64,000 nucleotides of DNA from Mesostigma viride (taxonomy: Eukaryota; Streptophyta; Mesostigmatophyceae; Mesostigmatales; Mesostigmataceae): positions 319,758 through 383,757 of the forward strand of contig RPFO01000288.1 in NCBI GenBank assembly GCA_009746045.1. Reading direction: 5' to 3'. The notes below the pieces were generated by a model. The model had not been told where the DNA came from. It searched no databases and worked only from the letters and a program-made list of their open reading frames with translations. A program made the translations under genes and the position numbers. Below are positions 34,701-46,700 of the stretch, in pieces. Position 1 is the stretch's first letter, and each line of letters begins with the position of its first letter.

Positions 34701-37700
34701 GTGTACCAGGAGTTGGGTGCCCGAATCCACAACATGTTTGGGCATGCCACTTCTCTGTCAAACAACTTTGCCTTCCGTATGGGCAGGGCACCCCTTCTTA
34801 AGGCGTGTCAGCAAGCTGCCTCACGGTGTAAGTGCCAGTTGTCCTCCAACAAGCCCAGGAAATCACATGCCAAAGCTCTACCTCAGAGCATTGGTGATCT
34901 GCAGTGTGATATCCAACACATCAGGGGCATGCAACTGTTGGTGTGCGTGGACAGGTACACGAAATACAAGGTGCTGGAGCATTTACCTTCTATGAAGAAC
35001 AGGTACTTGCTGGCTGCCCTGCAGAATGTAAGAGCCAAGTTTCCTACCACAAGGATCCAGGTGGACATGCAGTTTCAGCATCTCAAGGGTGATCCTACCC
35101 TTCCTGAGTTGCTGGTTACACCTAGGGAGGCTCATGGGCAGCAGGGTGCTATCGAGAGGGCAATCCAGGAGGTCAAGAAATTGATCATCTCTGAAGACTG
35201 GGTACCCTTGTCTGCACCTGCACTTGTCAGGAGTGCATGGCTGAGGAACGTGGAGCAGCAGCTGAACAGCAGGGTTAACTTCTACTATGATGGAGTTGCT
35301 GTCAGCCCAATGGGTCTATATCATGGCCTGTGCCCACCACATGTGCTGGAGGGCTGGAAACATGCTGCACATGTCACCTTTGCCAAGCTGAGGGAGAAGG
35401 ACCGGGGTTGGAAGATGCTGGAGCCACAAGTGGGTCAGAAGGTCCTAGCTTGGAAGGAACCTAGCCTTTATGGCAAACGTGGTAGCTGGAGTCCTGGGGT
35501 GGTTACCCAGGTTGATGAAGCTAGCCACGCATGCTTGGTCAGCATGGAGGACGAACCAAAGCATGTGCACCGGCTGAGTTGGTCATATGTCAAGCCTAAC
35601 CTGATGAATGAGGGCAGTCAGGCACAAGGCTCACAGGATCTGCAGGATTTTCAGGTCCCAGGTGACATCACTGACGCAACGACCACATCTGTTGCAGGGG
35701 AATCTGTCAGCCCTGGCCAGGTTGCAGAGGTACTTGTTGAACAGGCTGCAAGGTCAACAGCTGGGGAGTCAACTGTCAAGCCCAAGGCACTAACCAAGCC
35801 CAGGGGGACAAGTTTGGCTGGATTGATTGGGGCTCTACAAAGGGCCAAGAAGCAGCCCAAGGTAGCCAAGCTCAGGTGGCATGGCAATCTGGGGCTGGAC
35901 ACTGCCTTAGAGGTAGACACTAATTCTCAGGTTCCATCATTGGGACCAGGGCTGCAGCAGGGTACAGCATGTCTGAACCCAGCTATCAGTTTGTGTCTGA
36001 CTTCAGTGGCGGGGTACACGTGAAGGTACTGGGTGAGGTATTCATTCCTATCCTTGGACAGGACACTGCTTTTTGTGTCTTGGAGGGCTATCAAGGACCT
36101 GCTCTTCTGGGGCAGAATTTCCTATGCCAGGATGGGTAGTGATCACGTCCTCTCTCCTGACTAAGGAAGGGGCTGGTCAGGTCCCACTGATTAATTTCAG
36201 GACCACTCACCTATCACGTGCAGTAACCAGGACGGTTAAGCGTGTGCAAGTGTGCCAGGGGCAGGAGCCCTTGGTTGATGACCTCATATTGCCAGCTGCT
36301 AGTCATCCAAGCAGTTTGGGCATTGGTCCTCACTCACTTGCTGGACACAGCCCTATCAACTACCAAGGCCTGGTGAAGCTCATGTCCTCTCCCATTATGT
36401 GTCCCCAGGTCACACTGGGTCTGATTAAATCTGGGGAGGACTGGATCTCCAAGAAATGCGTGGAACCTGTCAATGACCTGCCTCCTGCACGACGTCTACT
36501 CAAGCTCAAGTTTGTCATCAAGATGAAGGAGGTGGACGGGGTCAAGGTACCACATGTCAGGCCAGTGCTGAATGAGTTCAAGGGTACTGGTGAGTGCACT
36601 GCTGAGGAGTTGTATACCCCTGGCATGCTGCATGATACTTGGAGGCTGCTGCTGTGTGTCTTTCTAGGCCTTCTCAACAAGGGCTTGGACTATGGCTCAG
36701 TGGTGATAGACTTCAAGAGGGCATTTCTGGAGGGTGATGCAGATGTGGCACAGGAAAAGTGGGAGGGCAAGACGCCTTTCTATGTTAGGGTGCCTGCTGT
36801 ATGGAAAAGGGACATCCACACGGAGTTCCTTAAAATCCTCAAGGGCCTGGAGGGCCTGAGGTCAAGTCCAATAATCTGGAGGGAGACTCTCAACCGTTTC
36901 CTGAAGGAGCATTGCAACTTGAAGGTCTCTCCTGTAGACCCCTGTCTGTTTCTGGGGCAATGGGAAGGCCTGCCAGTGTATGCTTCGCTGCACGGGGATG
37001 ACCTACATCTGATAGCTCCCACGTCGTGGCTTAAGGAGCTGATCTCCATCATTAAGTCCAAGTTTCCTCTGGGTAGGGAGCAATGGCAGGTGGAGAATGA
37101 GCCTCTGCTGTTTGTGGGCATGGAGGCCACACTGGTGAAGAAGGGGGAGTGGCGTATGCTGCTGGTGGGGGGCAATGATTATCAAGAGACCCTCATTAGC
37201 AAGCTTCCTCCAACCATCACACAGGCACTGTGTCCCATGGTGAGGGGCATGGTTGCTTGGGTGGCAGGCATTTCCAGGCCAGACCTTATGGTCATAGCCA
37301 GGTTGCCTGATGACATGCTGGTGGAGCTAGGGTCTGCCAAGGTGGCTGATCAGGTCAGGGCTTCATCTGGCATTCTGTTGTCTGCAGTGGATTTATCACA
37401 ACCCATTTGCATGGAGCTGTATGTGGATAGCTCAATGGACAGCAGGCAGGTCTCCAAGGTCAGGGGCAGGGCTGCAGGGCTCTTTGTGCTCAGACAGGAA
37501 GGCCTGGGGAGTTTGGTGAGCTGGTTTAGTCGCCTGCACAAACGGGTGGCTGTCAGCAGTGATGTGGCAGAATGCAGGGCTATTTGTGAAGGCATTCACA
37601 CAAGCCTTTATCTGAAGGAGTTGCTTCATCAGATGACTTCTAACACTCCTTGGCCACTTCAGGTTACCACTCTTCTAAAAACAGACTCCATGGGGATGGT

Positions 37701-40700
37701 GCAGTTTGTGCACAGGCAGATGGCCAGAAGTAGGGACTTGGATTATCTCCTTCTTAAGGAGTTGTCCTCCTTGGCCAATATTGAGCATATCCCTGGGGTT
37801 GACAATCCTGCTGATGCTTTGACCAAGCTAGTGCAGAAGGCAGCAGTGCAATACAAGGTTCTTCAGTCTCTGATGGACCCATCTCAGCAAGCTGTCTAAG
37901 CTGGTGCATGGTTATAGGGCATTGGAGAGCAGATTGTGTGGTAGTGTCAGCATTGTGACTGGCATAATACCTGTATTTTAGTCTGTACTAAGGCTCATGG
38001 ACCATGGTACACTCACTCTGATTTTAATCAGGATACAGCCAGGTTTTGGCTGGGGTTCATGCTGTTGACTACACAAGGTTGACAGGTCCATTACAGACCA
38101 TGTATTCTATTTTAAAAGAAATGTATATTTGTACATACTTCTCACAATGGTCTGGGAACCTTTATTCTGGGGTTTATAGGGCGGGGTTCGATTCCCTGGT
38201 ATTATGTTTCTACAAGCTGGCCTGTTCAGGTGTTTGCCTGTTCAGACTTCCCTAGTTCCCCAGGGCAGGATTTAATTGTTGCCTATGTGTTTCATTTTGT
38301 CATTTGTTTGCTGTGGCAGTTTACCATCTGGCAAGTAGACGGGCGCCGTAAGACGGGCGCCAATAGACCCCTGTTGAGAGAATGACAGGCAAACTATTGT
38401 AATACGCCTTACTTTGTCAAGTGGTATTTTAATTGTCATGGATTTATTGTACTTATATTGAATATGTACTGGGTTTTATGGGATTAGTATCTGGGATTAA
38501 TGTAACTCACCGCCAGAAGGTCATTGTACTGGAGGCTCTACCGAGGTGATGGGATTAATTCCTGGAGAAGACCTCATAGAATTAACCTGTATGTATTTAA
38601 TTTTGTGTGTTTCTAATATCTGGTGGTACTCTGTAATGCCACTTCCATAGGTTTTTATCCATTTCTCATGAAATGGTTTTCCCTGTGGCAGATCTGTTTC
38701 TTTTCCAGTTCCTTAAAAGAAAGGGCTGGGGGAATGGCAATGGCCATTAAAGACATCTGTTCAAGCTTCAAGCTGGAGTGAAGGACATTTCAAGCTACTT
38801 CAAGGGTCCCTGGCAGGGGATGTGATCCCTAAAGAAAAGAAGGGATTGGAGTTAACGTAAAGGATTTACGTTAGATGGATAGAGATTGTTACGCTCTTTC
38901 CAACGGCACCTTGAACGCCTCATTTGGTTAAGGAACGTAAAAGTTATGACGTTTCCTAGGCTGTGCCGACAGTACCCGGCGCGCCACTGTGGGCGCGTAC
39001 GGACACAGGATGTACAAGTGTCACTTTGATAGTCCGCAGGACGTTGACAGGACTTGTACAGGACTTGATGGTCAATTGATAGGTAGGCGCACTGTAGCGC
39101 GCCAGGACCTATGAGACAATTGATGCTGACTAGTGTACGGATAGGTCCACAGGACTAGCCGTATGGACAATTGATAGATCTGCGCGCCAAAGGCGTGCCA
39201 GAGTCTGTGTAATCAATTGATTGACAGTTCAGCTGTGACAGTGCAGCTGAATACTTGGACGCGTCCCTAGCAAGCTATATGAGTGACTTGTTAGCTCTAG
39301 GACGCTAGCTCTTGCGTGCACGCTCTCTTGGCATAACGACCCTGTCGTCTGTGCTACGTGCAGTCTCGGACCTGACGTGACTTACGTCTGTGTTTGCTCA
39401 TTATAATAAAGGCAACTTTCCTGCAAGAGCCATGGATTCCCTCGGTGGTAAACTCTCATTCAACTCCTGGGACCCGCATTGCTGGCATTTGCGGGGAAAC
39501 GTTCGAGACACCCATTCAGGTACCCAAGCTTCCCTTCACCTTCACGGCAAACTCCAATCTCTTTGCGCACGATGTTAGCGCACAGGGATGCGATGGCACA
39601 TCAGCAATCCTGGGGCCTGACGCAGTCTTCCAGCTGAGGGCACAAAAAGATGCCATCTGGCGCCTCTCGCTCTGCGACAGCTCGTATGACACGGTCCTGC
39701 TGTTTACGCGACGCGGAAACGACTCCAGTGCTCCTAATGTCATCGTTTGCGACGATGACTCCCGGCTGTGTGGTGGCGGCCAACAGAGCGGCCGCGAGGT
39801 GTTCCTGGTTGCCAATGAGACGTACTTTGTCATTGCGGCGGGCAAGGCGGGGAGTGATGCCGGCACGTTCACGCTTGAGATCACAGAGGTGCCCCTACCT
39901 CCAACAACGGTTTTGGACTGGGAGAGGCAAGCACTGCAGCAGGTGAAGGCAACCCTGGTGCCGATGATGGACCCCCAGGCGCCTGCCCCCTTGGCCAGCT
40001 GGGATGGGCCCAACGCGTGCAACTATGAGGGGGTGTCCTGCTTCCACGGCCGCGTTACGTATGTGGCAATACCCGACCTTGGACTGGCAGGGACCCTGGA
40101 CGGCCTTGCCCAGCAGCCCCTACTGCAGCTCTACAACCTGGAGTCCGTGGATCTCTCCCTCAACCCCGGGCTGCACGCGTGCACTCTGGGGCTGCTGCGT
40201 TCCAAGATTACGCTTGCATCCGCGGGGAACAATGTGGGGCTGTGCGGGGACACGACCCAGCTGGCGGTCACTGTACCGTCGCTCCCCTTTGTGTATGTGG
40301 ACAGTACGTCCTCCGGTTTTGGCAACAATGCTCCCGTGCAAGGCTGTCACGGGTTTACTGACTCTCCAGTCGTGATCTTTGAGTACGTGCCGAACGCCAG
40401 CGAGATCCTCTCCCTCTCCCTCTGCTCGAAGTCGACAAACCCCTTGGACTCACATGAGACGGACTATTTTGGCTCATATATATATGTCTTCCAGGCCGAC
40501 GACATGGACAAGGGCCCGCTGTGCGCTGCCTATCCAGGTATGTGTTTGGTGGTTCACGCGTTTTCTATCATTTACTTGATTTGATTTGATGGGACAGGTT
40601 GGTCTGGTTTACTGCTCATGACTGTCCGCAGGGGTGGGGGCTTCGTATGATGGAAACAACTGTTGGACCCGGGGTCATAATCATTTGGTAATAGCCGGTT

Positions 40701-43700
40701 CTAAGTCAGCCTCAATCAGACAGGAAAGTACTACGAGGCCTTGGAAAGGCACGGCTTATGCCATGTTTCTGCTGGTCGGGCATGGCCGCTTGTTTCACTG
40801 TGCCAGTGTCTGTTGCCCCATGGCCCAGGATCATCGTATGTAGTATACATAGATAGTCTTCCTTGCATTCAGTCACTCTGGGCTTGGTGTTTCTAGCCCA
40901 CTTTACCACGATCTGCCACGCCCCAATCCAGCAGCAGATACTCACGTCAGCACGGCAAGGCCTCGCACTGTCCATCTCAGGTCTTTACCTGTTGCTCTTG
41001 TATTTTCTACATAGTGTGTGTGACCGTGTGTCAGCATTACTAAGAAAGCACTTGCATGCCATGCGCCAAGGCATAGAACAGAGTACAGTAGTACATTAAA
41101 AGTCGACCTATGTCTGTAAGCTCAAAACTTGCAAACGTCCCTATCATACACCAGCCAGGATGTAATCCTTGTTTGCCCAGGCTGCCTTCAACAATTATCA
41201 ATTATGGCCTAGATTGTAGTACCGTGGTGGCCCTAATATCAGTACGCATAGTCATGGTACACAAATTACCTAGTATAGGCACCCCCCCTCCCGCCCTTCT
41301 TTTGACGTCGTACACCCCAAGGCATAAGCCTTAGATGTAGTACTGTAGGTAAAAGGGCCCGCCACAGTGCTTTTGATGTGGCGCTCTTAAGGTTACCCCC
41401 CCTGAAAACACCCTGCCTGTCGCCGTATACGTACGTACAATGAAATAAATTCCCAAAAGTTCTCGCACACCTAGCAGAAATTCCTAAACTTCCTGGTACG
41501 ATATCAAGCGAACAGCGACTAGGGCCACTGCGGTAGTAAAGGTAGCGGCTATCTTATCAGGGCCGACAATGACTGCACAGAGGCAACCCGATCTAGCAGT
41601 GGGCCATGAACCGGCATGCTTTGCGGGAATCCAAGTCCTGGGGTTGCACAATGTACATATACCACGTACAAATACCTCTACATAGTAGTATTTGTTTCTT
41701 GACATTTTGGAATTCATTTTCTGATATCCGCATTGGCTGAGTTGACTCGTCTGGGGCTCACACCAATAGATCGTTCTATTAACCGTGGAACTCCGGGTAA
41801 CCAGACTCTTTATTAAAACAATGAGTGGAGCACATACAAAAGGCAGGCCACATCCCGGCCGCCGATGCTCATGGGAACACTTATTGCTTGGCAAAGGCTA
41901 GCCTTACCCCCAAACACACAGGGGGGGTGGGGGGGAAAAGAAAAGAGGCCGACCTTAGCTAGGTGGGTTTGTTTTTGTCCTTTTTTGCGTGTCATGCGGC
42001 CTTGGCCCGGACGGCATTTTTTCGCCACGCAAATGTTGCGTCTGAACAAATGACGCAATGTGGCGTTCTAATTGCCGGCAGCTTACGTAAGGCTGCCGGG
42101 GCTATTAGGTCACATATTGCGTGAGAGAAAGAATCTAGATCTAGTTAATCACTACGCCATGAGCCAAGAAACCTAGACAGTGGCAGGTTTATATCTCAAC
42201 GTAGCTCCTGCCACCTGGCCAAGAAAAACTGGCCAAAGCTTTGGCCACGACTGATCCGGATCAGGCCGCACCGGCCTCAAAAGGTATGTCACGTGAACCC
42301 AATAACCTAGCTATAGCGGCTACCCTTCCATCTCACTATAAAGAAACTATGTTCAGAGAACCACGATTCTATTAACCGTGGAACTCCAGGGTAACCAGAC
42401 TCTTTATTAAAACAATGAGTGGAGCACATACAAAAGGCAGGCCACATCCCGGCCGCCGATGCTCATGGGAACACTTATTGCTTGGCAAAGGCTAGCCTTA
42501 CCCTTATATCCCTCCCTGGCGATCCATGCCAGGGGCAAAGAACCTAGCATAATGACAGAGAAATGAACAACCAAACTAGGTGGAGGGCAATTTCAAAATA
42601 GCCCGCCAGGCCCGAGGGGGGCAGGCGGCCATGGCCCGAAGAATAACCTCAGGCAGCTGCACCTCCAAACTGCGGTGCAAGCCCACATAATGGGCAACCG
42701 TGGAGCTGCTAAGCCAGCGCCCCCGGCCCTGGATGTCCCCCATGCTGCGACCCGCGAGGAAATCGTGAGTGGCACCTCCATGCCGCAGCCCGTGAATGGT
42801 GAAAATCTGGGCGACCCCCAAGGCCTGACTCGCAGCCTGCCAAATGCGCCGGAATTGCGGGTAGGTGAAAGGGAACACGGCCTCCCAAGCGTGCTTACCC
42901 GCGATGCAGTGACGGAGGATGGTTTCAGACATCACATCTTCTACCACCACTGACTGAGTCTTGCCCTTAGAGGTCTTGGTAGACCTCAGCAGTAGGGCGC
43001 CCCGTTGAGCCGGCCCAAGCCGAACGTCAGGCTGGAGGCGCACATGGCCAACACGGAGGTTCAGCGCCTCCGAGATTCGCAGGTAATGGCGGAACACGAT
43101 GACAACCAGCAGGCCCGCAAGGCGCTGACCTTGCATGACCATCGTGCTGGCAAGTGCAAACGCCGCCTCCCATGGAATGGGAGGAGGGGCACGGGGGGGC
43201 ACAAGTGTTTTCCACCCAGCGAGGACGCCACGGGCCAAGTCCCACCGCTTCACCATACCGGGATAATAAAGTTGCAACCCCATCAAGGCATTGACACACA
43301 CTTGGCGGCTGTACCCCCGAAAATGAGCCCAGGCGACATACGCACAAAATGTCTCCTCAAGGGTGTCAGCTCGTGACGATGACCCGTCCGCCCGCCCACC
43401 AGCCTCCCACCAAGTCAAGAGGGAATCAAGACCACGACGGTAGGCCAGCAAAGTAGCCGGCTTTACTTTCCCCTCTAGCAATGGAAGGTAGCTAACAGGT
43501 GCAGGGGGCCCCGGGTTAGGATGGATGCCTTCCGCGGTCAGGTCGCGCACCCAGCCTGCCAAGAAAGTCGCCATGGATTGGCCGCGAGAAACGCCATCGG
43601 CTGGTTGAAGTGCACTCGGCGTCCACACCCACTGGGAACGACTCCCCGTGGCGAGGGTCAGCGCGCACAAGCGGCGGCACTGCTTGTTGAGCTTGTGGGA

Positions 43701-46700
43701 TGAGGACCGCCCCTTAGCCAAGCAGCCCAACGCCGCGGTGGAGTCCACCAACCTCACCACCCGCTTGCCTCGGTTTGCCAAGCTGCGCGCACTCCTCTCC
43801 ACGCCCTTCACTGCAGCCCGCACCTCCTTCTCGTTGATGTGCATCCCCGGATCCCGCCAACGACTCCGGACCCCAACCCGCCATTGCTGGCTAGTGATTG
43901 CTTGTTGCGCCCGCGCGCTCAGTGGCCTAGGGCCAGCGTAGGCCACCTCACTTGGTATGAGCAAAGTCGGGTACCCCCGCACCTCTCGTGCCCTCGCCAG
44001 CTCCGTCACATCGCCCGGCTCCATGGTTGCGTACACGACACCTTGCCCGTAGGTGGACGCGTCAGATGCAACCACCTCACGGGCCAAAGGTGCGCTTCGG
44101 TCAACCCTTAGCATGGGAGCCAAGGCCAGGGCACACTCTAACTCCTCCCGCACCCCGGCCCACAGCACCCAGGATCGCTGCCCCCACCCTTGCAGGCTGA
44201 TGAATTTGAAACATTGCTGCCAAATGGACAAGCAGCTGCGGCTTAACATCTGCAGCCACAACCACCGCCCCAAGACGGCAGCCAGCCCCTCGGCCGTAGC
44301 TCGGCCTCGAGTGAGTATAGCCTGCGTGTGGGCGATCACAAGGTTGAGCTGCTTGACCGTTGGTTCCAGCACGCCGTTCCGTCGGTGCACCACCCCTAGG
44401 GCTTCTAGCTCGTCCCCTTCCAGGCTCGCCATCTTAGTCTTCTCCTTAGACGGCACAAGGTTGTTAGGGAGGTAGCCTTCCTCAATAGCGCGCGTGATGA
44501 GCTGGTTCACCGCCTCGCAGGTCCGCCCGTTGCTGGCCACCAAGTCATCAATGGTGATGGACAGCATGGGGGCAGGGGGGTTTTCCAGGTCAATCTGAAG
44601 CTCCCCGGCGCGCTCCTCCTTGTACTCGATGGCCAAGCGCAGTGGCTGGCCACACTCGTCGCGCACCAAGGTGAGCTCACCTGCGCTTGAGAGGTAGTTG
44701 ACCTGGCGCCTCGGATCCAGGGCACCGGTCATGTAGAGCACCATCTCATGGATGGCCTCCCCCAGCGCCACCGCATGGGAATGTCCCATGGCCAGCACCT
44801 TGAGCACGGGCCACACCTTCCGCCTGGGCCCTGCCAGACCTACGCTAGTCGACCACACACTAGGAAGCCCTTGGTAGTCCCACCACCACTCGGGCACCTC
44901 GATGGAGTAGTAGTATGACACGAGGTCGCTCTTGGCGCAGTAGCACCAGCCTTGATGTAGACCTCCACGAGGATGCCCAGGTGGGGTAGCAGGATCTTGG
45001 GGGGGTCCACCCACAGCAGGTTGCCCAGCTTCCTGTTGACGATGAACCGAAGCTCACCCACCCCCTTGGCCACTCCAAAGCAGCCATCCACCCACTTGGG
45101 CCGCCTCTCCCGGAACGCCACCATGCCCACGCCCGCTGCCCGGCTCATGAGCTTGCCCCATTCAGCCATGGAGCATCCCCGGCTGGGCTTGGGCACATTC
45201 CAATACTTTGCGCTCGCCACGACCGCTGGCTTGATGCAGTTCTCTTCGCTGGCATATATCTCCCGCCAGCTCGGCCGCATAGCCAACAGGTCGAGCAGCC
45301 GTGCCTTCCCCGCCACCTCCGCCTTTGGTAGACTCACCGCGTCCGCGCGCAGTTGTTCATACTTATTCTGCTTCCCATATATTGCATCAGCACCTTCTTG
45401 CTCCTGGCCTGTCGCAACGCCCCCTACGCGGCGACTGTGCCAGGTGCAGTGCCTCTTGACCCTCGCAAGGGCCTCCTCCCTCCCCTTAGAGCACGCCCCT
45501 CTAGGGTTAGGAGGAGGGTCTTGCCCCCCCCCCACAGCCAATTAAGCCAACGCACTACCTTGCATTGCAGTGTGTACTCGCGGTGGCGGCGCGTGGCACG
45601 CTGTCGCCGGCGTGCCGATCTCACCCTGCCCCACGCGGTGTACGCTGGCCTAAGTGGGTATGGCAGCGGGAAAAGGGAGCGGTCCCGCTGGGATTCTATT
45701 TCCCTACTTGTTGAGCCTTGCTGAGCTTGTCCAAGAGGATGGCAGTTTGGAGAGCTGCCTTGACAGCCGGGGTGGCTGACAGTGCAGCCTCCTCCCCCAA
45801 TGGCAGGAGGTGGCTGGCCACCTTCCACCCCCCCCCTCCTTGCCCCTCCACCTGCAGCAAGGCCGCCACCACCCTCATTAGGTACTCCATGCCCACAAGC
45901 TCCCCGGCTGCTGAGCCCAGCTCCTTGAGAAGGGTGTCCATGGCCAATGCAATGTTCATGACAATTTTCCTGTTCTCCATGTTCCGCCAATTTCCAGGCT
46001 TTACCGTCATGACCCACGACCGGATTCCCATCCCATTGTCGCTGGCGTCCTCCAACACCCCCGGCAGCACCCGCTCCGAAACCCGATATTTCACGCTCTT
46101 GGCTCGGCTTGGCAGCGCCACCCCTTTCGAGGCCTTGAAGTGGCTTCCCGCCCCCTCCATTCCTCCCAGCGCTGCCTTCAAACCTTGCATGAATTTCTCG
46201 GCTGCGACCTCCCCCTCCTCGTCCTCCTCGTCGTCCTGATTTTCGGTTTCCGGAGGTGCCCCAACGAATGTCGCCAACCTCGCCCTCATTTCCTTTCCGA
46301 CAGCCCCCCCACCTGCCGAAACCTTGGCCGCGCCTTTCGGCTTGGCCATTTTTCGCTGCGCAGGTGTCGTTGGTGGCAGCGCCTGATCCTCCTCCTCGTC
46401 CGCCGCGAGATCTGCCACGGCCAGCAGTTTTGCCACCAACGTTCCGTTTGGGTCACGTGCGTCCAACACGTCGCCAACATCAACGTGATCGGCCAGCAAC
46501 TGCACGACAGACTTCAGCTGGCTCGAGCTCCACGAGCTGGCGTCCGTCACCCAGTCCTCGGCACCGAAGACCTGCTCGACTGCCCCCACCGCCTCTGCGG
46601 GGCTGATGCACTTGGCGAGCAGAGTGGCGAGCTGCTTCTTTTTGGCGCTGAAGGCGACTGGCGCGTGACTGGCGGCAGCAGCCCGCGGTGTGGGCGTCCC

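Larger units (their letters stand above)
29831..39465 (+). mobile_element. LTR retrotransposon with copia gene order, inserted in a coding exon
   Basis: 9,635 bases between CCTGG duplications (29826-29830 and 39466-39470). The two 616-base LTRs show no difference on direct reading. LTR ends are AGTT...AACT, a perfect 4-base inverted repeat but not the usual TG...CA. A purine-rich tract (AAAGAAAAGAAGGGATTGG, 38831-38849) precedes the 3' LTR. No TGG primer site follows the 5' LTR, which is followed by CGTATTACAATC. Order: unknown 5' ORF, gag with zinc knuckle, integrase, reverse transcriptase, RNase H. Integrase before reverse transcriptase places it with Ty1/copia, although the sequence is divergent. 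A 1.7-kb insertion in gag and three different frames for gag, integrase and RT suggest mobilisation in trans. Confidence 0.93.
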
